A stretch of DNA of 64,000 nucleotides from Malaciobacter molluscorum LMG 25693 (GTDB lineage Bacteria > Campylobacterota > Campylobacteria > Campylobacterales > Arcobacteraceae). The stretch lies in assembly GCF_003544935.1 (NCBI RefSeq), contig NZ_CP032098.1, positions 186,001-250,000 of the forward strand. Reading direction: 5' to 3'. A model generated the notes under the pieces. That model had not been told where the DNA came from. It worked only from the letters and a program-made list of their open reading frames with translations, and searched no databases. The translations under genes were made by a program, and so were the position numbers. How positions within the stretch are numbered: position 1 is the first letter of the stretch; the number at the start of each line of letters is the position of its first letter. Below are positions 21,082 to 30,285 of the stretch, in pieces.

Positions 21082-21536
21082 AAAAAATATTTTTAGTATT
21101 TTTTATTTTTGCAACTGTATTTATTATAGATCAATTTATTAAATATGGATTTGTTTATTTTGATTGGGGATATGAAGGAAAAGTATTATCTTTACAATTA
21201 GCATATAACTATGGAGTAGCATTCTCTATGTTCTCTTTTTTAAAAGAGTATTTGAAGTTTATACAACTGATTATGTTATTTGTAGGAGTTATATATCTCT
21301 ATTTTAATAAAAGTGTATTCTATAAATATTTTGTAGCTATAGGATTGTTATATGCAGGTGGTTTATCTAATATTTTAGATAGATTTACTTATGGAGCAGT
21401 TGTTGATTATATTTATTGGCATTATGGTTTTGAATTTGCGATTTTTAATTTTGCAGATATGATAATAAATCTTGCAGTTGCAATAATAATTTATCAACAA
21501 CTATTTAAGAAAAAAGATAAAAAAACTAGTGTTTAG
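21078..21536 (+). CDS. lspA: Lipoprotein signal peptidase (signal peptidase II)
   Basis: Removes the signal peptide of diacylglyceryl-modified prolipoproteins in the inner membrane. 152 residues with four hydrophobic segments. Family motifs: DQFIKY (about 18-23), [30 protein letters not shown] with the first catalytic Asp, and [12 protein letters not shown] with the second. It overlaps glmM by four bases. Lipoprotein substrates in the window include the TraT-like, BamB-like and Mla-associated proteins. Confidence 0.95.
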   Translation: MKKIFLVFFIFATVFIIDQFIKYGFVYFDWGYEGKVLSLQLAYNYGVAFSMFSFLKEYLKFIQLIMLFVGVIYLYFNKSVFYKYFVAIGLLYAGGLSNILDRFTYGAVVDYIYWHYGFEFAIFNFADMIINLAVAIIIYQQLFKKKDKKTSV

Positions 21537-21557
21537 TAAGCTTAACTAAAAATTAGA

Positions 21558-21563
21558 TATAAT
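21558..21563 (+). promoter_or_regulatory. leuC promoter -10 element
   Basis: TATAAT within GATATAATCGCA, 35 bases before the leuC start. The same GATATAAT core lies before purS (55934) and tatA (60234). Instead of a clear -35 there is an A/T-rich tract, as is usual for sigma-70 promoters in Campylobacterota. Confidence 0.6.
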
Positions 21564-21598
21564 CGCACAAATAATATATATATATAAGTAGGTAATAA

Positions 21599-22867
21599 AT
21601 GGGACAAACAATAACAGAAAAAATATTTAGTGAGCATGTTGGAAGAGAAGTTCATGCAGGAGAAATCATTAGATGTAATATAGATATGGTGATTGGAAAT
21701 GATATTACTACTCCTATATCAATTAGAGCATTTGAAGAGAGCGGTAAAGAGAAATTAGCAAATCCAGATGGTTTTGCAATTGTTCTTGATCACTTTATTC
21801 CAGCAAAAGATATTGCAAGTGCAAATCAAGCAAAAATCTCAAGAGATTTTGCAATGAAACATAATTTAAAAAACTTTTTTGATGAAAAAGATATGGGAAT
21901 TGAGCACGCATTACTACCAGAAAAAGGTTTAGTATTACCAGGTGATGTAATTATTGGGGCTGATTCACATACATGTACTCATGGTGCATTAGGTGCATTT
22001 AGTACAGGTATGGGAAGTACAGATATCTCTTTTGGAATGATTACTGGTGGTAACTGGTTTAAAGTTCCTGAATCAATTAAAGTTGTATTCAATGGAAAAC
22101 CAAGTGAATTTGTAACAGGAAAAGATTTAATTTTAGAAGTAATTAGAATTTTAGGTGTAGATGGTGCACTTTATAAAACTTTAGAGTTTACTGGAACTAC
22201 AATTCCTCATTTAACTATGGATGATAGATTCTCTTTATGTAATATGGCAATTGAAGCCGGAGCTAAAAACGGTATTGTTGCTTATGATGAAGTAACTAAA
22301 GAATTTTTAGATTCAAGAGATTCTTTAAGAGCAGAACCAAAAATTCATTATAGTGATGAAGATGCGATTTATTCTCAAGTGATTGAGATTGATGTTGAAA
22401 ATTTAGAGCCTGTTATTGCATATCCTTTCTTACCTTCAAATGGTCATTCAGTTACACAAGCAGTATCTGATGAGATTAGAGTTGATCAAGTATTTATAGG
22501 ATCATGTACAAATGGTAGATTAAGTGATTTTGAAGTTGCTGCAAAATTATTAGAGGGTAAAAAAGTTGCAAGACATGTAAGACTTATTTTAACTCCAGGA
22601 ACACAAAAAATATTAAGAGAAGCAACAAAATTAGGATATATTGATACTTTAGTTGATGCAGGTGCAGTTGTCTCAAATCCGACTTGTGGAGCATGCCTTG
22701 GTGGATATATGGGAATATTGGGAGATAATGAAGTATGCATATCTACAACTAACAGAAACTTTGTAGGAAGAATGGGTAGTAGAAGTTCTAAAATTTATCT
22801 TGCTAATAGTGCAGTTGCAGCAGCAAGTGCAATTTCTGGATATATTACAGATCCAAACTCTTTATAA
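21599..22867 (+). CDS. leuC: 3-isopropylmalate dehydratase, large subunit
   Basis: Aconitase-family enzyme of leucine synthesis, forming a heterodimer with LeuD. 422 residues, which is the shorter LeuC/HacA type. Signals: GADSHTCTHGALGAFSTGMG, GSCTNGRLSDFE and NPTCGACLGGYMG. The three cluster cysteines lie in SCTNG and in CGAC, so a [4Fe-4S] cluster is expected. leuD is not next to it: a mobA-like gene follows after two bases. A related substrate (homoaconitate, methylmalate) cannot be fully excluded for this short type. Confidence 0.9.
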   Translation: MGQTITEKIFSEHVGREVHAGEIIRCNIDMVIGNDITTPISIRAFEESGKEKLANPDGFAIVLDHFIPAKDIASANQAKISRDFAMKHNLKNFFDEKDMGIEHALLPEKGLVLPGDVIIGADSHTCTHGALGAFSTGMGSTDISFGMITGGNWFKVPESIKVVFNGKPSEFVTGKDLILEVIRILGVDGALYKTLEFTGTTIPHLTMDDRFSLCNMAIEAGAKNGIVAYDEVTKEFLDSRDSLRAEPKIHYSDEDAIYSQVIEIDVENLEPVIAYPFLPSNGHSVTQAVSDEIRVDQVFIGSCTNGRLSDFEVAAKLLEGKKVARHVRLILTPGTQKILREATKLGYIDTLVDAGAVVSNPTCGACLGGYMGILGDNEVCISTTNRNFVGRMGSRSSKIYLANSAVAAASAISGYITDPNSL

Positions 22868-22869
22868 TT

Positions 22870-23439
22870 ATGTACCCACACTTTAATATACCTTGTGTAA
22901 TTTTATGTGGTGGTAAAAGTTCAAGAATGAAAGAAGATAAATCTCTTCTTCCATTTGCGAATAAATCTTCTTTAGTAAAATATCAATATGATCGTTTAAA
23001 AATATATTTTGATGAGATATATCTTTCTTCTAAAGAAAATAAATTTGATTTTAATGCTGATTTGTTACTTGAAGAGTCAAATATTTTCTCTCCCATAGTG
23101 GCACTTGATAATATTTTTAATAAATTAAAAAGTAAAAAAGTATTTATTATAACAGTTGATACACCTTTAGTTGATATATTTTCAATACAAAAGATTATAG
23201 AAAAATCAGATTCTTATGATATAACTGTTGCTAAAACTCAAAGAATACATAGTTTATGTGGAGTATTTTCAAATAGTATAAAATTACTTACAAAAAAGAT
23301 GCTAAAAGATGATTTTCACAAAGTTGGATATTTATTAGATAACTTAAATACTAAAATAGTAGAATTTGATTGTGATGATGAGTTTATAAATTTAAATAGA
23401 CCCGAAGATTATAAAAAGGCCTTATCTTTGATTAAATAG
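22870..23439 (+). CDS. mobA: MobA-like molybdenum cofactor guanylyltransferase
   Basis: 189 residues. The nucleotide-binding N-terminus reads CVILCGGKSSRMKEDKSLLPF, the MobA signature, followed by TVDTPLVDIFSI, where the Asp binds metal, and HSLCGVFSNSI. It attaches GMP to molybdopterin for Mo-bis-MGD enzymes such as nitrate or formate dehydrogenases. It begins two bases after leuC and ends at a shared terminator. Confidence 0.9.
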   Translation: MYPHFNIPCVILCGGKSSRMKEDKSLLPFANKSSLVKYQYDRLKIYFDEIYLSSKENKFDFNADLLLEESNIFSPIVALDNIFNKLKSKKVFIITVDTPLVDIFSIQKIIEKSDSYDITVAKTQRIHSLCGVFSNSIKLLTKKMLKDDFHKVGYLLDNLNTKIVEFDCDDEFINLNRPEDYKKALSLIK

Positions 23440-23448
23440 TAGATATAA

Positions 23449-23481
23449 AAAAAGCAGATAAGAAAACTTATCTGCTTTTTT
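23449..23481. terminator. Bidirectional terminator between mobA and rplT
   Basis: AAAAAGCAGATAAG, AAAA loop, CTTATCTGCTTTTT: a perfect 14-bp stem whose arms end in A and T runs, so it can stop transcription from both convergent sides. Confidence 0.93.
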
Positions 23482-23498
23482 ATGTTTTGCAAATTTAA

Positions 23499-23858
23499 TT
23501 ATGCTGCAAGTGCATCTTTTGCTTTAACTACTAATGAAGCAAAACCTTCTGCATCATTCATAGCCATATCAGCTAAGATTTTTCTATCTAATTCAATATT
23601 AGCTAATTTTAATCCATTCATGAATCTTGAATAGTTAATATCATTTAGTCTACAAGCAGCGTTGATTCTGATAATCCAGATTTTTCTAATATCTCTTTTC
23701 TTTTGTCTTCTATCTCTATAAGCATATACTAATGAATGCTCTAATTGCTCTTTAGCTTTTCTAAAGTGTTTTCTTCTTCCACTAAAAAAACCTCTAGCTT
23801 GTTTTAATACTTTTTTGTGTCTTCTTCTTCTAACTACACCAGTTTTTACTCTAGGCAT
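23499..23858 (-). CDS. rplT: 50S ribosomal protein L20
   Basis: 119 residues, normal length. Basic extension [20 protein letters not shown], then [20 protein letters not shown] and [20 protein letters not shown]. Last gene of thrS-infC-rpmI-rplT. A 99-base spacer with two hairpins separates it from rpmI. L20 represses this operon in other bacteria by binding mRNA. Confidence 0.98.
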   Translation of the reverse strand: MPRVKTGVVRRRRHKKVLKQARGFFSGRRKHFRKAKEQLEHSLVYAYRDRRQKKRDIRKIWIIRINAACRLNDINYSRFMNGLKLANIELDRKILADMAMNDAEGFASLVVKAKDALAA

Positions 23859-23892
23859 ATTTTTCCTTTCTTTACCATTTTTTAATTAGGTG

Positions 23893-23931
23893 TCGATTGT
23901 TTTAATCGAACTTGTCCACATACATTGTGGA
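23893..23931 (-). promoter_or_regulatory. Two adjacent hairpins between rpmI and rplT
   Basis: TCGATT/AATCGA (23893-23909) and TCCACA/TGTGGA (23915-23931), each a 6-bp stem with a five-base loop, five bases apart. They are unusually GC-rich for this spacer. Possible L20 autoregulation site or mRNA processing element. Confidence 0.45.
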
Positions 23932-23957
23932 GGGACTATGTAATTTATATAGTTAAA

Positions 23958-24155
23958 TTACGCTTTATTTAACATTTTTTTAACTCTTGCATTATCTACA
24001 TTTGCAACAGTTTGTGGGCCTCTTAAGTTTCTTTTTCTTTTTTGGCTCTTTTTAGTTAAGATATGGCTTCTAAAAGCTGATCCTCTTTTTATAGAACCAT
24101 TTTTTTTCACTTTAAATCTCTTTAAAGCTCCACTATTAGATTTCATCTTTGGCAT
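23958..24155 (-). CDS. rpmI: 50S ribosomal protein L35
   Basis: 65 residues, starting [20 protein letters not shown] and carrying [18 protein letters not shown], both L35 signatures. It lies in the conserved infC-rpmI-rplT order. The ATG follows AAAGGATTCCACA. Confidence 0.97.
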   Translation of the reverse strand: MPKMKSNSGALKRFKVKKNGSIKRGSAFRSHILTKKSQKRKRNLRGPQTVANVDNARVKKMLNKA

Positions 24156-24254
24156 TGTGGAATCCTTTCTTTAAATTTGCATTTCCATAATATGAAAAAG
24201 TGTGTGATTTTACTTAAAAAAAGCTTAAAATATAATTAATTGGATTTAGTTAGT

Positions 24255-24279
24255 AAAGAAGAAGAGAATCTTCTTCTTT
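24255..24279 (-). promoter_or_regulatory. Hairpin between infC and rpmI
   Basis: AAAGAAGAAGA and TCTTCTTCTTT form a perfect 11-bp stem with a three-base loop, 7 bases after the infC stop. On the minus strand no T-run follows, so it is not a standard terminator. It may be an mRNA processing or L20-response structure. Confidence 0.45.
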
Positions 24280-24286
24280 TTAGTAG

Positions 24287-24823
24287 TTATTTTTTTTCTT
24301 CTTTTTTTGGAAAAACTTGCATATTTACAAATCTTCCTTCTTGTTTTGGTTCTGATTCTCTTGTACCATAATCTTCAAGCATAGGCCAAATTTTTTCAAG
24401 TACTTCAATACCAGCTTCAGGATGAGCCATTTCTCTACCTTTTAGAAAAACTCTACATTTTACATGGTAACCTTTTTCTAAAAATTCTATGGCATGTTTA
24501 ACTTTGTAGTTAATGTCATTTTCTGCAATTTTAACAGAAAACTTTACTTCTTTTACAACAATAACTTTTTGTTTTTTCTTTGCTTCTTTTTTCTTCTTTT
24601 CTTCTTGGTATTTAAATTTACCATAATCCATAATTTTAACAACTGGTGGTTTTGCAGTTGCTGCAATTAATACTAAGTCTAGCCCTTGCTCTTCTGCTGC
24701 TGCTAATGCATCTTTTGTTGGAATAATTCCATAATTAGTTCCATCATCAGATGTACATCTAACCTCTTTAACTTTAATGTCTTCATTCATTAACACTTCG
24801 TCTTTTTTATTGTTTCGACTCAA
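24287..24823 (-). CDS. infC: Translation initiation factor IF-3
   Basis: 178 residues. N-domain with [28 protein letters not shown] and [14 protein letters not shown]; a Lys-rich linker helix; C-domain with [26 protein letters not shown]. The start is TTG at 24823, overlapping the thrS stop as TTGA, preceded by AAGGA. A downstream in-frame ATG (codon 12) would remove conserved N-terminal residues. infC commonly uses a rare start codon (AUU in E. coli), which IF-3 itself controls; here it is TTG. Confidence 0.96.
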   Translation of the reverse strand: MSRNNKKDEVLMNEDIKVKEVRCTSDDGTNYGIIPTKDALAAAEEQGLDLVLIAATAKPPVVKIMDYGKFKYQEEKKKKEAKKKQKVIVVKEVKFSVKIAENDINYKVKHAIEFLEKGYHVKCRVFLKGREMAHPEAGIEVLEKIWPMLEDYGTRESEPKQEGRFVNMQVFPKKEEKK

Positions 24824-26628
24824 ATTTCACATCCTTTTTTAATTTCTTCTATCATTGAAATAAACTCCTCTTTTGACATGTTTGACTGCTCTCTCTTTCT
24901 TCTGTCTCTTAATGCTATTGAGTTGTTTTGAACCTCTTCATCTCCCAATACAACAATCATTGGAACTCTTTGTTTTTCTGCCATTCTAATTCTTTTATTT
25001 AAACTTTCATTCATATTAAAGATTTTAGAATCTATTTCTTTGTATAAAAGTTCTTTTTGAAGTTGTTGTGCATATTCTACATGAGTATCTGCAATTGGAA
25101 CAAAAATCACTTCAGTTGGCGCAATAACAAATGGGAATTCCCCTGCACAGTGTTCTGTAAGAATACCAATAAATCTTTCAAAAGAACCTAAAATTGCTCT
25201 ATGAATCATTACAGGTTGTTCTTTTTCACCTTTATCGTTTACATACTCTACATTAAATCTACGTGGCAAGTTCATATCTACTTGAACTGTACCACATTGC
25301 CATTTTCTACCAATAGCATCTAAGATTTTAATATCAATTTTTGGTCCATAGAATGCTCCTCCACCTTCATCGATACCATAAGGCAGATTATTTTCGTCAA
25401 GTGCATCCATAATACCTTTTGTTGTCATTTCCCAAAATTTATCATCACCAATTGCTTTTTTAGGTTTTGTTGATACTTCCATTTCATATTTAAAATCAAA
25501 TAGTTTCATTAATGAATCAACAAATTCTAAAACATCAATAATTACTTCTTTTACTTGTTCTTGCGTACAAAAGATATGTGCATCATCTTGAGTAAATTCT
25601 CTAACTCTAAATAATCCATGCATTGCACCACTCATTTCATGTCTATGAACAACACCATATTCAAATAATTTTTTAGGTAAATCTTTATATGAAACTAAAT
25701 CATTTTTAAATATTTGAATATGACCAACACAGTTCATTGGTTTCATTCCATATTTTTGTTCATCGATAGTTGTATAATACATATTTTCGCCATAATTATC
25801 ATTATGTCCTGAAATATCCCACATAGTAGATTTAAGTAGTTCTGGACCTCTTACTGGTTCATATCCTCTTACTCTATGCGCTTTATAAAGTAGTTTTTCT
25901 AATTTACTTCTTAATCTTGAACCATTAGGCAACCACATAGGAAGACCTGCTCCAACTTCATCATTAAAAGTGAATAGTTCTAGTTGAGTACCTAATTTTC
26001 TATGATCTCTTTTTTTAGCTTCTTCAAGCATTTTTATATAATCATTTAACTCTTTTTTATCAAAGAATGCAATTCCATAAATTCTAGTAATCATCTCATT
26101 TTCTTCATTACCTCCAAGATAAGCTCCAGCTATTCTTGTAAGTTTAAAGTATCTGATCATTTTAGTATTTGGAACATGAGGACCTCTACAAAGATCTTCA
26201 AAATCTCCTTGTTTATAAATAGTTAAAGTATCATCAGTAATATTTTTTAATACTGCTTGTTTTAATTCATCATTTTGGAATTTCTGTAGGATTTCTTCTT
26301 TGGTCGTTTCGTATCTTTGAATTGGTAGCTTCTCATTTGCAAGCTCTTTCATTTTCTTTTCGATTTTAGGTAAGTCTTCTTCTGATATTTTTGTATCAAC
26401 TTTAAAATCGTAATAAAATCCCTCTTTTACAACAGGACCAACAAAGAATTTAGCTTCTGGATATAACTGTTTAATAGCTTGCGCCATTAGGTGAGCACAA
26501 GAGTGTCTCAAAATCTCTAAAGATTCAGAAGAATTGTCACTTTTGATTTCGTCCCCAGTTATATTTAAAGCTTCCGCAGTTTGAAGGTCATATATTTTAC
26601 CTTCACTTAATACACCAATAGGTTCCAA
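24820..26628 (-). CDS. thrS: Threonyl-tRNA synthetase
   Basis: 602 residues, about 40 shorter than the E. coli enzyme: the N-terminal TGS domain is reduced or missing, as in other Campylobacterota. The editing domain has [11 protein letters not shown] (HxxxH), and the class II core has [39 protein letters not shown] and [13 protein letters not shown]. The anticodon-binding domain ends the protein. It starts with TTG after AAGGAAATAA. First gene of the thrS-infC-rpmI-rplT operon. Confidence 0.96.
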   Translation of the reverse strand: MEPIGVLSEGKIYDLQTAEALNITGDEIKSDNSSESLEILRHSCAHLMAQAIKQLYPEAKFFVGPVVKEGFYYDFKVDTKISEEDLPKIEKKMKELANEKLPIQRYETTKEEILQKFQNDELKQAVLKNITDDTLTIYKQGDFEDLCRGPHVPNTKMIRYFKLTRIAGAYLGGNEENEMITRIYGIAFFDKKELNDYIKMLEEAKKRDHRKLGTQLELFTFNDEVGAGLPMWLPNGSRLRSKLEKLLYKAHRVRGYEPVRGPELLKSTMWDISGHNDNYGENMYYTTIDEQKYGMKPMNCVGHIQIFKNDLVSYKDLPKKLFEYGVVHRHEMSGAMHGLFRVREFTQDDAHIFCTQEQVKEVIIDVLEFVDSLMKLFDFKYEMEVSTKPKKAIGDDKFWEMTTKGIMDALDENNLPYGIDEGGGAFYGPKIDIKILDAIGRKWQCGTVQVDMNLPRRFNVEYVNDKGEKEQPVMIHRAILGSFERFIGILTEHCAGEFPFVIAPTEVIFVPIADTHVEYAQQLQKELLYKEIDSKIFNMNESLNKRIRMAEKQRVPMIVVLGDEEVQNNSIALRDRRKREQSNMSKEEFISMIEEIKKGCEI

Positions 26629-26728
26629 TTATTTCCTTTTTTCTTATAAATTTCATATATTCTATCGCAATTGCACTTAAATTTAATCTTAATAACAATT
26701 TATTAATAAACTTTTGGTAGAATATGGA

Positions 26729-27241
26729 ATGATTTTAAACTTATCTAAAATAAAAACTGAAGCTTTATTATTGTTTTGTAAAGATTTGATCTTATCTTAT
26801 AAAGATAAAGAAGCAAAACTATTTGATGTGTCTGAAGATATTGATGAATATATTACATCTGTAAGTGAAGAAATTTTAAATCAAATAAAAAGAGTAACTT
26901 TTGCAGATCAACACTACATTCAAAACAGAAATCATTATAGAATAAAGGCAGTTTTTAAAGCATATAACTTCATAAATGATGAAGTTTCAAAATATCTTAA
27001 AAATGACCCCACTTTTAATCCTGCAATGTTATTTCTTGCACTTTTAGCTGTTTGGTTTAAAGAATTAGATAAAGAATCAAACTCAAAAGAGTTTATATAT
27101 TTTATTCTTTTCCCTTATGCAAATATGTATGATAAACTTTTATTTGAAGTGAAAAATGATGAATTTAAAAAAATTAATGTAAAGATGATGAATATAGCAG
27201 AAAATGTAATATTTAATTATGATAGATTATCTTTGAAATAA
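26729..27241 (+). CDS. Conserved-looking protein of unknown function
   Basis: I do not recognise a family. With the ATG at 26729 it has 170 residues; an in-frame TTG at 26714 would add five. The upstream TTTTGGTAGAATATGG looks like a -10 region rather than a ribosome site, so the transcript may be nearly leaderless. The protein looks mainly helical, without signal peptide. One moderately hydrophobic stretch (about 97-112, PAMLFLALLAVWF) may be a buried helix. It is divergent from thrS and 18 bases before the NFACT gene, with which it may be co-transcribed. Confidence 0.75.
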   Translation: MILNLSKIKTEALLLFCKDLILSYKDKEAKLFDVSEDIDEYITSVSEEILNQIKRVTFADQHYIQNRNHYRIKAVFKAYNFINDEVSKYLKNDPTFNPAMLFLALLAVWFKELDKESNSKEFIYFILFPYANMYDKLLFEVKNDEFKKINVKMMNIAENVIFNYDRLSLK

Positions 27242-27259
27242 ATATAAAAGTAATTAATT

Positions 27260-28588
27260 TTGAAATACTATATAATAAAACAGTTAGTTGAATATTTAAA
27301 AAATCATGTAAAAAATATAAAACTAGTAAAAAGAATTGATAATAATACTATATTAATAGAATATAATAGTTCTGAGTCAATTTATTTTGATATGACAAAA
27401 GGACAAAGTAATGCATATAAAAAGCAGACAAAAGTAAATATAAAAAAAGATTTTAATGCTCCTTTTGATGTATTGTTACAAAAGAGATTTATTAATTCAA
27501 AAGTAGAAGATATATTTGTTTATAACAATGATAAAGTAATAAATATTAAAGTTAATTCTTCTTCTTCATATAAAAAACTAACTACAATACTACAACTAGA
27601 GTTTACAGGTAAACATACAAATATTATTATATTAGATGAAAATAGGGTAGTTTTAGAAGCGTTAAGACATATTGATGAATTTTCTTCATCTCGTATAGTA
27701 AAAGTAGGACATACTCTTGATGAAATACCAAAGCAACACTTTATATTTAAAGAAGATATTGTTGAAAATATAGAAGAGTATTTATTTAAAATATATGAAC
27801 AAAAAGAACAGAATAATTTAAATAATTTAAAAAAACAAAAATTACAAATTTTAAATAAAAAAGTTAAAAAGTTAAAAAACTTAATAGATAAGTTACCTAA
27901 AAAAGAGGATTTAGAAATTGAGTCTGAAAAATTATATCATGATGCAAATATTATTTTAGGAAATTTACATAAAATTAAGCCCTATCAAAAAATATTAGAA
28001 TCTTATGATTATGATGGAAATGAAGTAAAAATAGAACTAAATGAAGAATTAAGCGCTTCAACATATGCAAATGAATTATTTAAAAAAGCAAAAAGAATTA
28101 AACATAAATCAATAAATGTAAAAATAGAAAAGAAAAATTTAGAAGAAAAACATGATTTTTTAATAAAAATGATTAAAAATGTACATGATGCTATATCAAT
28201 TGATGAAGTCGAATTTTTAGTTCCTAAAAAACAAAGAAATCAAATAAAAACAACAAAACAACAAAATTACGAACTATTCTTTTTTAATGGGTATAGAATA
28301 ATGCTTGGACGAAATGAAAGAGAAAATATATATTTATTGAAAAATTCAAAAGCAAATGATTTTTGGTTTCATTTAAAAGATAGAAGTTCTTGTCATGTAA
28401 TAGTTCAAAACAATAAAAAAACAATAAATGAAGATGTAATATTTAAAGCTGCACAACTTTGTGCAAAATTTTCAACAGAATTTTCAGGGGATTATTTAGT
28501 TGATTATACACAAAGAAGAAATGTAAAAGTTCAATCTGGGGCAAATGTTTTATACAATCCTTATACCACTATTTCTGTTATAGTTTAG
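27260..28588 (+). CDS. NFACT family protein (RqcH/Rqc2/FbpA-like)
   Basis: 442 residues. NFACT-N domain (about 1-180), a coiled-coil middle (about 180-310, Lys/Glu/Leu-rich) and NFACT-R domain at the end, with GYRIMLGRNERENIYLLKN, KANDFWFHLKDRSSCHVIVQ and YTQRRNVKV. Relatives bind obstructed 50S subunits and tRNA and add C-terminal Ala tails in ribosome rescue; some were first described as fibronectin-binding proteins. It is shorter than Gram-positive RqcH (about 570). Start is a TTG, chosen because the N-terminus KYYIIKQLVEYL fits the family; no clear ribosome site. Confidence 0.85.
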   Translation: MKYYIIKQLVEYLKNHVKNIKLVKRIDNNTILIEYNSSESIYFDMTKGQSNAYKKQTKVNIKKDFNAPFDVLLQKRFINSKVEDIFVYNNDKVINIKVNSSSSYKKLTTILQLEFTGKHTNIIILDENRVVLEALRHIDEFSSSRIVKVGHTLDEIPKQHFIFKEDIVENIEEYLFKIYEQKEQNNLNNLKKQKLQILNKKVKKLKNLIDKLPKKEDLEIESEKLYHDANIILGNLHKIKPYQKILESYDYDGNEVKIELNEELSASTYANELFKKAKRIKHKSINVKIEKKNLEEKHDFLIKMIKNVHDAISIDEVEFLVPKKQRNQIKTTKQQNYELFFFNGYRIMLGRNERENIYLLKNSKANDFWFHLKDRSSCHVIVQNNKKTINEDVIFKAAQLCAKFSTEFSGDYLVDYTQRRNVKVQSGANVLYNPYTTISVIV

Positions 28589-28660
28589 AATTTTATTTAA
28601 TAATGTTGTTTTTATGACTTATTTGATAAAATCTCACTTTATTTATTAATAGGAGTAAAA

Positions 28661-29404
28661 TTGAAAAATTACATTAAAATAGGATTATTGACATTAAGTT
28701 CTCTTTTTATAATGTCTGTATTTACAGGTTGTGGTGCATTAACAACTGCAATAGAAAAAAGAAATCTTGATGTCCAAACAAAAATGAGTGATTCTATATT
28801 TTTAGAACCCGTGGAGCTAGAAAAACAAATTGTATATGTTAGAGTAAGAAATACTACAGATAAAAATATTAATATTGAAGATGATATTAAACAAGCCTTT
28901 AAAAATAAAGGTTTTAAAGTTACTTTACATCCATCTAAAGCAGAGTTTATGGTGCAAGCAAACTTATTACAAATAGGAAAATCTGATAAAAAAAGTGCAA
29001 CAAGAGCATTAGAATCAGGATTTGGTGGAGCTCTTTTAGGAGCTGGAGCTGTTGCCTTAGGTGGTTCTAGAAGTACAAGTTCTTATGCAGCAGGTGGTAT
29101 TATTGGTGGTTTAATTGGTACAGTAACTGATGCATTAGTTAAAGATGTTTATTATACAATGGTTACAGATGTTGAAATTAGACAAAGAGCTTCAGCAGAT
29201 GAAATTATCTATCAAAATAGTAATGGTAGTTCAAAACAAGGCATGTCATCAAATTTAAATCAAAATATAGAAAAAAAACATGCAAAATGGAAAATTTATA
29301 GAACAAGAATTGTAAGTACTGCAAATAAAATGAATTTAGAATTTGAAGAAGCTAAACCTAAATTAATTGAAGGTTTAACAAGATCTATCTCGGGAGTATT
29401 ATAA
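28661..29404 (+). CDS. traT: TraT-like outer-membrane lipoprotein
   Basis: 247 residues. Lipoprotein signal with Cys24 in SVFTGCG, then ALTTAIEKRNLDVQTKMSDS, the central Gly/Ala-rich membrane-associated part (GFGGALLGAGAVALGG, YAAGGIIGGLIGTVTDALV) and DVYYTMVTDVEIRQRA and ANKMNLEFEEAKPKL at the end. These match plasmid TraT, a surface-exclusion and complement-resistance protein. No conjugation genes are nearby, so this is a chromosomal relative with unknown role. It starts with TTG 5 bases after AGGAG and is followed by a terminator, so it is a single-gene unit. Confidence 0.88.
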   Translation: MKNYIKIGLLTLSSLFIMSVFTGCGALTTAIEKRNLDVQTKMSDSIFLEPVELEKQIVYVRVRNTTDKNINIEDDIKQAFKNKGFKVTLHPSKAEFMVQANLLQIGKSDKKSATRALESGFGGALLGAGAVALGGSRSTSSYAAGGIIGGLIGTVTDALVKDVYYTMVTDVEIRQRASADEIIYQNSNGSSKQGMSSNLNQNIEKKHAKWKIYRTRIVSTANKMNLEFEEAKPKLIEGLTRSISGVL

Positions 29405-29418
29405 ATATTTTCTATATT

Positions 29419-29464
29419 AAAGAATTAAACTTAACATAGTTTAGTTCTTTACTTTTATTTTTTC
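29419..29464 (+). terminator. Terminator after the TraT-like gene
   Basis: AAAGAATTAAACT and AGTTTAGTTCTTT form a 13-bp stem with one wobble pair and a 6-base loop, followed by ACTTTTATTTTTTC. Confidence 0.85.
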
Positions 29465-29526
29465 TTATTAAGGACTTAAAAGCCCAATAATGGTAAAATC
29501 AGCATAATAAAAAAATAGGGATTTTA

Positions 29527-30285
29527 ATGTCAAATTTAATTTCATCAAGTTCAACAAGAATAAAAACTGCAATAGCATTAGTTTTGGTCTTACTTATAAT
29601 TGGATATATTGATTCATACTTTGTAACATGGTTATTTTTGGGTTCTCTTTTAATTATAGCAATAAAAGAATCAACTAAACTATTCCATATTCAAAGTACG
29701 CAACTTTTTGTTTATTCAACAATTTTATGGGCTGTAGCATATTTTTATCAAGATCCTGAAGATTTAGTTTTTATATTAGGTATGATTTATGCAGCTATAT
29801 TAGCATATACTCAAAATTTAAATAAGAAAATTTTCTTACCGTTATTATATCCAACTGCTTCATTTTTGTTTCTTTTAGCTTTATATAAAGACTTTGGAAT
29901 GCAAAGCTTACTTTGGTTGCTTGTTGTAGTTGCTTTAACAGATACAGCTGCATATTTTGTTGGTAAAGGAATAGGAAAAACTAAATTTTGTAAAACAAGT
30001 CCAAATAAAACTTTAGAAGGTGTAATTGGAGGAATTCTTTTTGGTTCTTTAATTGGATCTATTTTTGCACTAAATGATTTAACTTTTATTCAATCTCTTT
30101 TAATCTCTTTTATATCTTCCGTAGCATCGGTATTTGGTGATTTATTTGAAAGTTATTTAAAAAGAGAAGCAAAAGTTAAAGATAGTGGAAGTTTTTTACC
30201 AGGACATGGTGGGATTTTGGATAGAACAGATGGGTATTTATTTGCCTCAATAATTATGTTAATTGGTTTAAGAGTAATAGCTTGA
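29527..30285 (+). CDS. cdsA: Phosphatidate cytidylyltransferase
   Basis: Makes CDP-diacylglycerol from phosphatidic acid and CTP. 252 residues with about seven membrane segments. The family signature is complete: VALTDTAAYFVGKGIGKTKF, SPNKTLEGVIGGILFG, and DLFESYLKREAKVKDSGSFLPGHGGILDRTDGYLFA with its catalytic acidic residues. AGGGA precedes the ATG. Its stop overlaps the TTG start of dxr (TTGA); the cdsA-dxr pair is common. Confidence 0.95.
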   Translation: MSNLISSSSTRIKTAIALVLVLLIIGYIDSYFVTWLFLGSLLIIAIKESTKLFHIQSTQLFVYSTILWAVAYFYQDPEDLVFILGMIYAAILAYTQNLNKKIFLPLLYPTASFLFLLALYKDFGMQSLLWLLVVVALTDTAAYFVGKGIGKTKFCKTSPNKTLEGVIGGILFGSLIGSIFALNDLTFIQSLLISFISSVASVFGDLFESYLKREAKVKDSGSFLPGHGGILDRTDGYLFASIIMLIGLRVIA

